A DNA stretch of 64,000 nucleotides from an uncultured Flavobacterium sp. Its GTDB lineage: Bacteria > Bacteroidota > Bacteroidia > Flavobacteriales > Flavobacteriaceae. Both the position numbers and the translations under genes were made by a program. The stretch is from contig CALTVC010000009.1 in assembly GCA_943912855.1 (NCBI GenBank), positions 62,001-126,000 of the forward strand, read 5' to 3'. This document shows, piece by piece, positions 25,601 to 33,740 of the stretch. Numbering within the stretch: position 1 is the stretch's first letter; every line of letters begins with the position of its first letter. The notes beneath the pieces were generated by a model. The model saw nothing but the letters and a program-made list of their open reading frames with translations. It had not been told where the DNA came from and searched no databases.

Positions 25601-27783
25601 GTTCAGGTACTCAAACTTTAAACATTACAGAAGGTGCTACAGCTTATGATACATTTGTATGGACTCCGGCTACGGGAATAACGGGTAACGCTACTAACGG
25701 TTATGTATTTAATCCGGCCGAAACTACGACTTATACGCTTACGGCATCTCAGTCTGCAGGGCCATGTATTACTGCTACAACATTTACTGTAACGGTTAAT
25801 GCTCTTCCTACTGCTGTAACTGTAGTTCCTGCTACATCATCTGTTTGTGAAGGTAGCATTGTTGCCCTTACTGCAACAGGTGGTATTAATACTAAGCAGG
25901 CTGTTATAGGAACCGGCACAACGGCTCCTGCTGATATAAGTTATCCTAACCCTTTTAGTGCTTATTATGGAGGTGTAAAAACCCAAATACTTTATACTGC
26001 TACAGAATTAGAAGCAATGGGAGTTTTACCTGGCTCTGTAATTAATTCACTTTCATTTGATTTCTTTGCATCTGTGGCTAGAGAACTAAATGATTTCAGG
26101 ATTAAAATTGGTGCTACAACTGTAGAAAACACAACAGCTGGTTTTGTTGCCTCTTCAGATCTTACAACCGTTTATAATGCAAGTTATACACCTGTTGTAG
26201 GTACTACCGGTTGGGTTCCTTTTGCTCTAACCACTCCTTATGTGTATACAGGTGGTAACCTTATTATAGAAATTGCTCATAATGCAGGTAACTCAGGTAA
26301 TGGTAGTGGAACAAGGACAAGGACTACAACAACAACTGCAAATAGTGTTTACTATGGTGCTAAAGATACTGTAGCTCCTGCAGGTATGGCTAGTTATGAT
26401 GCTCTTACTTCATACACCAGCCAGGCAGCTTCTACGTCAAGGCCAAATATTACATTTGCTTTTGAAACGCCAAGAACTGTTACATGGTCTCCTGTAACAA
26501 ATCTTTATACAGATGCTCAGGCTACTGTTCCTTATGTAACTGGTGCAGATGCACGTACGGTTTATGTAAAAGCTACGGCAACTACACCTTATGTTGCTAC
26601 TTCTACAAACTTACAAGGATGTACAGCTGTAGGTACTGCTACCGTTACAGTTAACTCTGTAGCTGCTCCTGTAGTTCCTGCTACGCTTACAGTATGTGTG
26701 GGTGCTACGGTAGCTCAACTTACTGCTACAGGCGAAAACATTCAGTGGTACACTGCTCAAACAGGTGGTCAGCCTCTTGCTACTACTGCTCTTCTTGAAA
26801 GCAGAACTTACTACGCTACACAAACCGTTAACGGTTGTACAAACGTTACCAGAGCTGCTGTTGCAGTAACAGTTAACGTTGTTGAAGTTAGTGAACTTGA
26901 TGATGTAACTGCTTGTGGAAGTTATACGCTTCCTGCGCTTAATGCAGGTGCTTATTATAGCGCTACTGGCGGGCAAGGGGTATTGCTACATGCAGGTGAC
27001 CCGGTTACTACAAACAGGACTATTTACATCTATGCACAATCTGGTGATTGTTCTGCAGAAACTTCTTTCACAGTTACTATAACTACGCTAGATACTCCGG
27101 TTGTAGAAGATGTAACAGCTTGTAACAGCTATACACTTCCTCAGCTTAATGCAGGTAGCTACTATATAGAACCAAATGGTGTTGGTAACCCTGTTCCTGC
27201 CGGAACTACATACTCAGACAGCACTACACTTTACGTATTTGTTCGTGAAGGTAACTGTACAGCAGAGGCTTCATTTGACATTACAATTAACTACACTCCG
27301 GTACTAACAGCTGTTTCTCCGCAGGTAGTTACAACTCAAAATGATGTTGCTACTATAGAGGATATCGTGGTTACTGCCGATGGTCCTGTACAATGGTATG
27401 CTTCTGAAGCTGATTACGCTAATAACAACCCGCTTCCTGCAGGTACACAAATTTCGCCAAACACTACGTACTTTGCTGGTCAAAGCAATGGTACTTGTTC
27501 TGCAGTAATTACTGTAGAAGTGAGCGAAGTACTTGGAGATAAAGGTTTCGATCTTGCTAAATTCTCTTATTACCCTAACCCGGTAAACAGCGAACTTAAC
27601 ATTGCTTACAGCTCAGAAATTACTTCTGTTGCGGTATTCAATATGCTTGGTCAAAACGTACTTAACGTTAAACCAAACGCTGCTACGACTAAAGTAAATA
27701 TGTCTGCTCTTGCAGAAGGTACTTACATAGTTAATGTAACTGCGGGTTCAGTTTCAAAAACGATTAAAGTCGTTAAGAAATAA
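22636..27783 (+). CDS. Giant T9SS-secreted surface protein (Ig-like, GEVED, TIG domains)
   Basis: A 1715-residue protein. The start at 22636 begins the signal peptide (MRKITLLITLILCGIMGANAQ); an ATG at 22612 adds eight residues. Order seen: an N-terminal beta domain with an SLYGYSVSTENYTAI opening; an Ig-like domain near 240-340; a fibronectin-III-like segment; a choice-of-anchor J-like segment near 430-650; a second FN3-like segment; a GEVED domain (about 798-890, VWVDWNNDSDFDDEGE); a TIG domain (about 893-975); further Ig/PKD-like parts; two copies of a roughly 70-residue module (ACxSYTLPxLNxGxYY) near 1420-1555; and a T9SS type A sorting domain. Likely an adhesin or matrix protein. Single-gene unit with strong terminator. 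Confidence 0.9.
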   Translation: MRKITLLITLILCGIMGANAQASLYGYSVSTENYTAITGGTQVLSATDYTPTLDSSVSTQLTLSTPFTFAGVSYTQCYVTSNGQLSFGTTSPSTSTYNILGTSFGDNAVLAPFSGDLAAGATGLAEIRTETVGDEIVFQWTNFRRYNVSESFNFQIRLNVLNGNIKYIYSGTPLFTSTTSYQPQIGLKSAVGVYKGLVSAASGTFAVPTVITSGATSSSTMALSATNTFSAGLTYTFKAPLACTGAPEGGTIAGDAVRTACSGATISALTVPVVNTSLQLAYQWQESANGTDWTDVTTGTGATTLSYTPVVFSGTTIQYRLKTTCTATNDVAYSTNTITIKPVTGPTTQATVLATTQGINQFSASWTSGNGTRRQVYVSTSPITDPVNGNYPAFTAATAFANNGQQLVYDGTGSSVTVTGVTCGTTVYVKVFEYNRCGSGPYDVYYNTTTVTNGTTVTTGPLTAAIPATNNFTGFTGSNLSTAVTGWYEASIATPAATVPANANPVVADTNWSNSTALGITTARYNLFTNTANAWIISPKMQLTADSRVKFKAAITNFNSGNVDPERMIGTDDKVTVLVSTDGCGAVWTPVYVFSADNTANLTNVLTDYSISLSAYTGQTVQIAFQATDGPADDAPDYDFHIGNIVVEVVPACESPASVAGVKTSFTTGQINWTAPIVSAPAGGYEYYRSTDAAAPGATTAASGSVGAGVLTTNLTELTANTTYYVWVRSVCDANNKSAWISGGSFFTGYCTPAPSSVDNRGILSITLGTINSTSGTKPTNYGDYTNLSTTADVASTVNFGVTYGTRYTYGTKVWVDWNNDSDFDDEGELVYTGLSTADDPTTLSGSFVVPTTALLGSHRVRIGGTDNDNGGTPCYTGTFGSYEDFTLVVVMPAVPVITSFTPDSACAESATLTITGTALANSVVKVGETTIQTTSVTATQIVATVPAGVSGVVSVTTVAGTATTTAQFAVATPAALEISASEASICIGSGTQTLNITEGATAYDTFVWTPATGITGNATNGYVFNPAETTTYTLTASQSAGPCITATTFTVTVNALPTAVTVVPATSSVCEGSIVALTATGGINTKQAVIGTGTTAPADISYPNPFSAYYGGVKTQILYTATELEAMGVLPGSVINSLSFDFFASVARELNDFRIKIGATTVENTTAGFVASSDLTTVYNASYTPVVGTTGWVPFALTTPYVYTGGNLIIEIAHNAGNSGNGSGTRTRTTTTTANSVYYGAKDTVAPAGMASYDALTSYTSQAASTSRPNITFAFETPRTVTWSPVTNLYTDAQATVPYVTGADARTVYVKATATTPYVATSTNLQGCTAVGTATVTVNSVAAPVVPATLTVCVGATVAQLTATGENIQWYTAQTGGQPLATTALLESRTYYATQTVNGCTNVTRAAVAVTVNVVEVSELDDVTACGSYTLPALNAGAYYSATGGQGVLLHAGDPVTTNRTIYIYAQSGDCSAETSFTVTITTLDTPVVEDVTACNSYTLPQLNAGSYYIEPNGVGNPVPAGTTYSDSTTLYVFVREGNCTAEASFDITINYTPVLTAVSPQVVTTQNDVATIEDIVVTADGPVQWYASEADYANNNPLPAGTQISPNTTYFAGQSNGTCSAVITVEVSEVLGDKGFDLAKFSYYPNPVNSELNIAYSSEITSVAVFNMLGQNVLNVKPNAATTKVNMSALAEGTYIVNVTAGSVSKTIKVVKK

Positions 27784-27827
27784 TAAAAAGTACGGTTCTT
27801 AAATCATAAGAATTGTATAAATCTTAC

Positions 27828-27856
27828 AAAAGAGCCACCCTAAGGGTGGCTCTTTT
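27828..27856 (+). terminator. Rho-independent terminator after the giant surface protein
   Basis: 13-bp stem aaaagagccaccc (27828-27840) with gggtggctctttt (27844-27856), loop taa. Confidence 0.9.
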
Positions 27857-27892
27857 ACGTTAAAAGAAATAACTTTGTTAAAAACAAAATAG

Positions 27893-28885
27893 ATGTATTT
27901 TTCGCTCATAATACCGGTCTATAACAGGCCGGACGAAATAGAGGAACTGTTGCAAACCCTAACCCAACAGGATTATACGCAGCCGTATGAAGTGGTGGTG
28001 GTAGAAGATGGTTCTTCCATACCTTGCGGTGATGTTATTGGTGCTTACAAAGACCGCTTAAATATTTCCTATTATTACAAGCCTAACAGTGGCCCGGGCG
28101 ATTCTCGTAACTATGGTATGCGGGTGGCTAAGGGCGATTATTTCCTTATATTGGATTCTGATTGTTTGTTGCCGGTGCATTACCTGAGTAGCATAGCAAA
28201 TAGGTTACAGTCGCGTTATGTAGATTGTTTTGGCGGTGCCGATGCAGCGCTCGATAGTTTTTCTGATGTGCAGAAGGCAATAAACTTTGCCATGACCTCA
28301 TTGTTTACCACAGGTGGTATCCGTGGCAAGTCGGAACGCATAGGTAAGTTTCAGCCGCGTAGCTTTAATATGGGCATTAGTAAAAAGGCCTTTGAAGCCT
28401 CGGGTGGTTTCGGGAATATTCATCCCGGCGAAGACCCTGATTTATCTATCCGCCTCTGGAAGCTCGGTTATGACACTTCGCTTTTTGCCGATTCTTACGT
28501 TTACCACAAACGTCGTATTGACTGGGCTAAGTTCAGCAAGCAGGTATCTAAGTTTGGCAAAGCGCGCCCCATTTTAGATAAATGGCATCCAGAATATAAA
28601 AAGGTTTCGTTCCTGTTTCCTACGCTATTTATTCTCGGACTTTTCCTTTCAGTTGTATTATCGTTGTTTGGTATATACTTCCTGTTGTTTACCTATGCGG
28701 TATACTTTGCCTTGGTATTTATAACAGCGTCAGCCCAAAATAATATTAAAATAGGGGCTCTTGCCGTAGTAGCTGTGTTTATGCAGTTTTACGGTTATGG
28801 GTTAGGTTACCTTGAATCTTTCTTTAAAATACACCTGCTACGCATAGAGCCTAAGCAGGCGTTCCCAGAACTTTTCTTTAAATGA
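27893..28885 (+). CDS. Family 2 glycosyltransferase, membrane-anchored
   Basis: A 330-residue enzyme. The GT-A domain occupies about 1-235: SLIIPVYNRPDEIEELLQ start, VVVEDGSS nucleotide-binding loop, GPGDSRNYGM, ILDSDC as the DxD metal site, and a GGFGNIHPGEDPDLSIRL acceptor region with the ED motif. Two to three hydrophobic helices follow (about 240-310). It transfers a sugar to an envelope polymer or lipid; donor and acceptor unknown. It overlaps coaE by 4 bp, so they form an operon, though the functions look unrelated. Confidence 0.92.
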   Translation: MYFSLIIPVYNRPDEIEELLQTLTQQDYTQPYEVVVVEDGSSIPCGDVIGAYKDRLNISYYYKPNSGPGDSRNYGMRVAKGDYFLILDSDCLLPVHYLSSIANRLQSRYVDCFGGADAALDSFSDVQKAINFAMTSLFTTGGIRGKSERIGKFQPRSFNMGISKKAFEASGGFGNIHPGEDPDLSIRLWKLGYDTSLFADSYVYHKRRIDWAKFSKQVSKFGKARPILDKWHPEYKKVSFLFPTLFILGLFLSVVLSLFGIYFLLFTYAVYFALVFITASAQNNIKIGALAVVAVFMQFYGYGLGYLESFFKIHLLRIEPKQAFPELFFK

Positions 28886-29475
28886 AAACAAAAGTAATAG
28901 GTCTTACAGGAGGTATAGGTAGTGGAAAAACTACCGTGGCGCACTACTTTGAAAAGCTTGGTGTGCCCGTGTACTATGCCGATGACGAAGCTAAAAAAAT
29001 CCTCTACACTCCCGGGGTTGTTTCTTTGCTTAGAGACGCCTTTGAAGAAGGTGTTTTTACAGATGATGTGCCGGACCGTGCCAAAATTTCAGCATTGGTC
29101 TTTGCCGATAAAGAAAAACTTGCGGTATTAAACGGTATTATTCATCCTAAGGTAAAAGAGCATTTTGAACAATGGGTAGCTTCTAAAAGCGCCCATTTCT
29201 TTGTTATTAAGGAAGCTGCTATACTTTTTGAAAGCGGCAGCCATGCCCAGTGCGATGCCGTGATACTGGTTACTGCTCCGCTCGAAACACGTATAAACAG
29301 GGTGATGCAACGTGATGGTGTTAGTCGTGAAAAAGTTTTGCAACGTGTAGACAATCAGTGGACTGACGAGCAAAAAAAGCCTTTTAGTAAATACATTATT
29401 ACAAATATAAATAAAGAAGAAGCAGAGGTGGAGGTACACCGGATTTTTAAAATTCTGAATAAAATTGAAAATTAG
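28882..29475 (+). CDS. coaE: Dephospho-CoA kinase
   Basis: A 197-residue enzyme that phosphorylates dephospho-CoA in the last step of CoA synthesis. P-loop GLTGGIGSGKTTVAHYF near the start, YYADDEAKKILY (CoA-binding Asp), the HPKVKEHFEQW helix start and the RVMQRDGVSREKVLQRVDNQ lid region (given in part). Normal length. ATG overlaps the stop of the glycosyltransferase gene (ATGA). Confidence 0.95.
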   Translation: MKTKVIGLTGGIGSGKTTVAHYFEKLGVPVYYADDEAKKILYTPGVVSLLRDAFEEGVFTDDVPDRAKISALVFADKEKLAVLNGIIHPKVKEHFEQWVASKSAHFFVIKEAAILFESGSHAQCDAVILVTAPLETRINRVMQRDGVSREKVLQRVDNQWTDEQKKPFSKYIITNINKEEAEVEVHRIFKILNKIEN

Positions 29476-29527
29476 AGCCTGCTGTTAATGTTTGGTTAAT
29501 GGTAATTAGTGTTAAATGTTAAAATGT

Positions 29528-29535
29528 TAGTTTTG
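29528..29535 (+). promoter_or_regulatory. -7 element (TAGTTTTG) abutting the histidine kinase start
   Basis: TAGTTTTG fits TAnnTTTG and ends 5 nt before the ATG at 29541, the same distance as at the cysteine desulfurase gene. No well-spaced TTG. Suggests a leaderless or nearly leaderless mRNA. Confidence 0.4.
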
Positions 29536-29540
29536 TAGTG

Positions 29541-31070
29541 ATGAAGAAAGCGCGCTTTAGATTGTTAGTATTTTTTATGAGCCTGTCACTTTTAGGCATA
29601 ATACTTGTACAGTTATATTGGGTGAATTCTTCTTTAAGAAACAATGAAGACCAGTTTAAATTCCATATCCAACAAGTGCTGGGAAGGGTATCGGAACAAT
29701 TGGAAAGCATGGAAACCGAACAGTTTTACAAGGTGTATCGTACATACAAAGACAGTACGGGCGTTGCACCTACAAATGCCGACCTGATTAAGATGTATGA
29801 CAGTCAGTATGTGGGTAAAAACCGTAGGCAGGTTATATTTTCAGGGCAATTAAATTCTGGCTATGACGATGTGCTCTTTGACAAGGATTTTGGAAAAGAC
29901 GACATTGAGGCATACCTGAAGAAAAAGACAGGAGAAAGAGTTAATAGCCATCTCGAAAAAAGTGAACTGGCAGATAATGATTGGTTTGTGTCCTTCAGGA
30001 TTCAGGGGTTCCTAAAAGATTTCAGGGAACACAAAGGACTTGAAAGTTGGATTGGCAAAGAAAAGGTAAGACGTATAATTTTTACCGAGTTGGAACAAAG
30101 TGGTGTACGTACACCTTTTGAATTTGGTGTGTTTTATGACGGCATGCCTACAAGAATACACTCAGATAACCTGCACTACGAAAATGAAATTTATGACCAC
30201 AAGCTGTTTGATAACAGTGGCGGGTATTCAAAATACAGATTGCTGATTAGCTTTCCTCAAAAGGAACGGTATTTGTTAAGTTCTATTATGGGTATGGCGT
30301 CGCTCTCTACGGTTTTTACACTGATTATAGTAATCGCTTACCTCAGTGCAATTAACCAGCTTATAAAGCAGAAAAACATATCGGAAATTAAAACCGATTT
30401 TATTAATAACATGACCCATGAGTTCAAAACGCCCATAGCTACCATTAACCTGGCGCTGGACGCGATAAAGAACCCGAAGATCTTTGATAATAAAGAACGT
30501 GTGCAGCACTACCTGCAAATGATACGCGAGGAAAACAAAAGGATGCACTCGCAGGTAGAAAATGTACTTCAGATTTCTAAGCTTGATAAGAACGAGCTAG
30601 ACATTCCGAAGGAGGCTGCAGACATGAATGACGTGCTGGAAGAGGCAATAGAACACGTTAACCTGATAGTAGAAGACAGGGAAGGTACACTAAATGTACA
30701 CCTTGATGCTCCCAGGACTACGGTCTTGTTAAATCAGGTGCATTTTACTAACGTTATAGTTAATATTTTAGATAATGCCATCAAATATTCTCCTGAAAAA
30801 CCCGTTATAGACGTATATACGGAAAATATTAAGGATTTTATCCTGATTAAGGTTTCAGACCAGGGATTAGGCATGACAAAGGCGGTACAAAAACTGATTT
30901 TTGAGAAGTTTTACCGCGAACATACAGGCGATATTCACGATGTTAAAGGACACGGATTAGGATTAGCCTACGTAAAAAGAATCATAGAAGACCACAACGG
31001 TCACATACACGTAGAAAGCGAAAAAGGGAAAGGCAGTACCTTTATAATAAAAATGCCACTAATAAATTAA
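29541..31070 (+). CDS. Membrane sensor histidine kinase of a two-component system
   Basis: A 509-residue kinase. Membrane helix 1 is at about 7-28 and helix 2 at about 243-268, enclosing a periplasmic sensor of some 210 residues rich in charged residues, with no domain I recognise. The HisKA domain carries the phospho-acceptor His in NNMTHEFKTPIATI; the ATPase domain shows the N box NVIVNILDNAIKYS, G1 DQGLGM, F box EKFYREH and G2 GHGLGLAYV. A GTG three bases upstream is possible, but ATG at 29541 is preferred. The response regulator gene starts 4 nt after the stop, so this is a cognate pair. Confidence 0.94.
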   Translation: MKKARFRLLVFFMSLSLLGIILVQLYWVNSSLRNNEDQFKFHIQQVLGRVSEQLESMETEQFYKVYRTYKDSTGVAPTNADLIKMYDSQYVGKNRRQVIFSGQLNSGYDDVLFDKDFGKDDIEAYLKKKTGERVNSHLEKSELADNDWFVSFRIQGFLKDFREHKGLESWIGKEKVRRIIFTELEQSGVRTPFEFGVFYDGMPTRIHSDNLHYENEIYDHKLFDNSGGYSKYRLLISFPQKERYLLSSIMGMASLSTVFTLIIVIAYLSAINQLIKQKNISEIKTDFINNMTHEFKTPIATINLALDAIKNPKIFDNKERVQHYLQMIREENKRMHSQVENVLQISKLDKNELDIPKEAADMNDVLEEAIEHVNLIVEDREGTLNVHLDAPRTTVLLNQVHFTNVIVNILDNAIKYSPEKPVIDVYTENIKDFILIKVSDQGLGMTKAVQKLIFEKFYREHTGDIHDVKGHGLGLAYVKRIIEDHNGHIHVESEKGKGSTFIIKMPLIN

Positions 31071-31074
31071 AAAT

Positions 31075-31797
31075 ATGGAAGAAGTAAACAAAAAAATTCT
31101 TTTAGTGGAGGACGACCCAAATTTTGGAGCTGTACTAAAAGATTACCTGCTAATTAATGATTTCGATGTTACCCTTGCCAAGAACGGTATGGAAGGCTTC
31201 GAAAAGTTTAAGAAAGATAATTTCGACCTTTGTATCCTGGATGTAATGATGCCTTATAAAGACGGTTATACATTAGCCAGGGAAATCAGGGAGAAAAATA
31301 AAGAAGTGCCTATCATTTTCCTTACAGCAAAGTCTATGAAAGAAGACGTGCTTAAAGGCTACAAAGTAGGTGCAGATGATTACCTTAACAAGCCATTCGA
31401 CTCTGAAGTGCTTCTTATGAAAATCAGGGCTATCCTGCAAAGGAAGGCCAGCGAAACCAAAACGGATAACTCTAAAAATGAATTCCAGATTGGTAAATTT
31501 CACCTTAACTCTAAGCTTCGTTTCCTTACGTTTGAAAACGATGAGCCTATAAAGCTTTCGCCAAAAGAAAACGAACTGCTTAAAATGCTTGCCCTGCATG
31601 AAAATGACCTTATGCCACGTGAGCTTGCCCTTACCAAAATTTGGAGGGACGACAACTACTTTACATCAAGGAGTATGGACGTTTACATTGCAAAACTGCG
31701 TAAGTACCTTAAACCAGATGACGAAGTGGAAATCCTTAACATCCACGGAGAAGGTTTCAGGCTTGTTGTAAAAAACAAGGTTGTAGCCGAAAAATAA
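31075..31797 (+). CDS. OmpR-type response regulator
   Basis: A 240-residue regulator. Receiver domain (about 1-125): acidic pocket in LLVEDDP, phospho-acceptor Asp in LCILDVMMPYKDG, the Thr in IIFLTAKS and the Lys in LNKPFDS. C-terminal winged-helix DNA-binding domain (about 145-235) with LSPKENELLKMLA and SRSMDVYIAKLRKYL. Partner of the kinase just upstream; the target genes cannot be read from the window. A strong terminator follows. Confidence 0.95.
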   Translation: MEEVNKKILLVEDDPNFGAVLKDYLLINDFDVTLAKNGMEGFEKFKKDNFDLCILDVMMPYKDGYTLAREIREKNKEVPIIFLTAKSMKEDVLKGYKVGADDYLNKPFDSEVLLMKIRAILQRKASETKTDNSKNEFQIGKFHLNSKLRFLTFENDEPIKLSPKENELLKMLALHENDLMPRELALTKIWRDDNYFTSRSMDVYIAKLRKYLKPDDEVEILNIHGEGFRLVVKNKVVAEK

Positions 31798-31822
31798 GAA
31801 TACACACTTTTATATATACAAA

Positions 31823-31858
31823 AAATCCCCCGTTAGTTTTATACTCCGGGGGATTTTT
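31823..31858. terminator. Bidirectional terminator after the two-component operon
   Basis: 10-bp stem aaatcccccg (31823-31832) with cgggggattt (31847-31856), 14-nt loop, T-rich on the plus strand and on the minus strand. Confidence 0.85.
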
Positions 31859-32444
31859 ACTGTTTACGGTAACCGTCGTTTAGTCCGTGGCTTTCCTGTA
31901 TCATGGGTATTATTTTTTCCAGCCGTGCCAGCTTTGTTTTCTCTTGTTTGGCCTCAGCTATGTATTCGCAGAATTCACGCTGCTTATAGGGCGAAAATGC
32001 CTCAAAAGCCTGTTTCAGGTTACTATCCTCATTAAGTTGCTTTTGGAGTAACTCCGGCATTACCGTTTCCTTTTTAGCAGGAGTAATGGATAATCCTTGT
32101 TTTTCTATTTCAATGGCTTCGTTAATGTACTTCAGTATCAGTTTTTCGTCTATTTCATCAATAGAGGTAAACCTCCATTGGCGCAGGCCTTTCGTGTTTC
32201 CTTCGTTAGCATTAATGAGTACATTGGCTTCATCTTTCAGGAAAACGCCTTTAAAGAACCAAATCGTAAAGAAGTTGGTAAAACCACCCACACCCAATAC
32301 ATTCTTATTGTTATAGGTATAGGCAGGACCGCCCCATTTGGTAGTTTCTACCAGGGGTGTATTAGCAATAATGGCCTTTAGAGCATTAAGCTCCTCAGGC
32401 CATTTAGATGATTTATCCCAAACACGTTTAGGCTTTTCTTCCAT
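31857..32444 (-). CDS. YdeI/OmdA-like protein with DUF1801-type N-terminus
   Basis: A 195-residue cytoplasmic protein. Residues 1-120 match the DUF1801-type fold (WPEELNALKAIIANTPLVETTKWGGPAYTY in parts, FFTIWFFKGVFL). The C-terminal 60 residues match the bacteriocin-protection YdeI/OmdA pattern (AFEAFSPYKQREFCEYIAEAK, then TKLARLEKIIPMI). The name derives from resistance phenotypes in enterobacteria; the molecular role is not established. It starts 13 bp downstream of pepT and is probably in its operon. Confidence 0.82.
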   Translation of the reverse strand: MEEKPKRVWDKSSKWPEELNALKAIIANTPLVETTKWGGPAYTYNNKNVLGVGGFTNFFTIWFFKGVFLKDEANVLINANEGNTKGLRQWRFTSIDEIDEKLILKYINEAIEIEKQGLSITPAKKETVMPELLQKQLNEDSNLKQAFEAFSPYKQREFCEYIAEAKQEKTKLARLEKIIPMIQESHGLNDGYRKQ

Positions 32445-32457
32445 TATATCAGGATTG

Positions 32458-33705
32458 TTATTTTTCTCCTTTAGCAGCGGTAAGCTCGGCTATTTTTACA
32501 ATAACCTCTACTGCTTTAACCATACTCTCTACGGGTACATATTCGTACTTACCGTGGAAGTTATGTCCGCCTGCAAAAATGTTAGGACACGGTAATCCCA
32601 TATACGATAGTTGACTACCGTCTGTACCACCACGAATAGGCTTAATGATAGGCTTAATGCCAACTTTCTTCATTGCTTTTTCGGCAATTTTTACAATGTG
32701 GAATACAGGCTCTACCTTTTCGCGCATATTGAAGTACTGGTCTTTGATTTCCAGTTCGGCAATGTCAGCGCCAAATTGCTTTTTAAACTTGCGGTTTATT
32801 TTACCTACAATGTTTTTAAGCATCTTCTTACGCTTCTTAAAAGTTTTCAGGTCATGATCACGGATGATAAGTTGCACTGTGGTTTCTTCAATGCTACCGG
32901 TAATGCCTGTAACGTGAAAGAACCCTTCATAACCTTTAGTCTTCTCAGGTACTTCCTCTTTAGGTAATGTAGAGATGAACGAGTTGGCTATCAGCATAGA
33001 GTTTATCATTTTACCCTTAGCATACCCCGGGTGAACGCTCTTACCCCTGAATATTACCTTAGCACCTGCGGCGTTAAAGTTTTCGTATTCAAGTTCGCCT
33101 ATCTGGCTGCCGTCCATGGTATACGCCCAGTCTGCACCAAACTTCTCTACATCAAACTTGTGTGCGCCACGACCTATTTCCTCATCAGGAGTAAAACCAA
33201 TGCGAATTTTTCCGTGCTTAATTTCCGGATGTTGCACAAGGTATTCCATAGCGGTAACAATTTCGGTAAGACCGGCCTTGTCATCAGCGCCCAGAAGGGT
33301 AGTACCATCTGTAGTAATAATGGTTTGCCCTTTATACTGTAGCAGGTCCTTAAAATATTTTGGAGACAGTACTATATTTTGCTCTGCATTAAGCAGAATA
33401 TCGCCACCGTCGTAATTTAGTATTATTTGTGGCTTTACGTTAGCACCTGTAAAATCAGGTGTAGTATCAAAGTGCGATACAAAGCCTATAACAGGAACAT
33501 TGTGTTCTACGTTGCTTGGCAGGGTAGCCATAATGTAGGCGTTTTCGTCTATGGTAACGTCTTCAAGACCTATGGCTTTCAGTTCGTCTACCAGTTTATT
33601 TGCCAAATCCCACTGTTTGGCTGTACTTGGAGTAGTGTCAGAATTTGGATCCGATTCGGTGTCTACGGTAACGTAGCTTATAAAACGATCGATAATGTGT
33701 TGCAT
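32458..33705 (-). CDS. pepT: Tripeptide aminopeptidase (peptidase T)
   Basis: A 415-residue M20-family di-zinc peptidase that removes N-terminal residues from tripeptides in the cytoplasm. Signatures: GFVSHFDTTPDF (metal His and Asp), LLGADDKAGL (bridging Asp), FTPDEEIGRGAHKFD (catalytic Glu), SVHPGYAKGKM and the C-terminal PIRGGTDGSQLSYMGLPCPN with FAGGHNFHGKYEYVP (last metal His). Length matches PepT. No signal peptide. Plus-strand CAAATTTA at 33725-33732 would be a minus-strand -7 box. Confidence 0.96.
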   Translation of the reverse strand: MQHIIDRFISYVTVDTESDPNSDTTPSTAKQWDLANKLVDELKAIGLEDVTIDENAYIMATLPSNVEHNVPVIGFVSHFDTTPDFTGANVKPQIILNYDGGDILLNAEQNIVLSPKYFKDLLQYKGQTIITTDGTTLLGADDKAGLTEIVTAMEYLVQHPEIKHGKIRIGFTPDEEIGRGAHKFDVEKFGADWAYTMDGSQIGELEYENFNAAGAKVIFRGKSVHPGYAKGKMINSMLIANSFISTLPKEEVPEKTKGYEGFFHVTGITGSIEETTVQLIIRDHDLKTFKKRKKMLKNIVGKINRKFKKQFGADIAELEIKDQYFNMREKVEPVFHIVKIAEKAMKKVGIKPIIKPIRGGTDGSQLSYMGLPCPNIFAGGHNFHGKYEYVPVESMVKAVEVIVKIAELTAAKGEK

Positions 33706-33740
33706 ATTGCTGTAATTTGTAGTACAAATTTACAACAATT

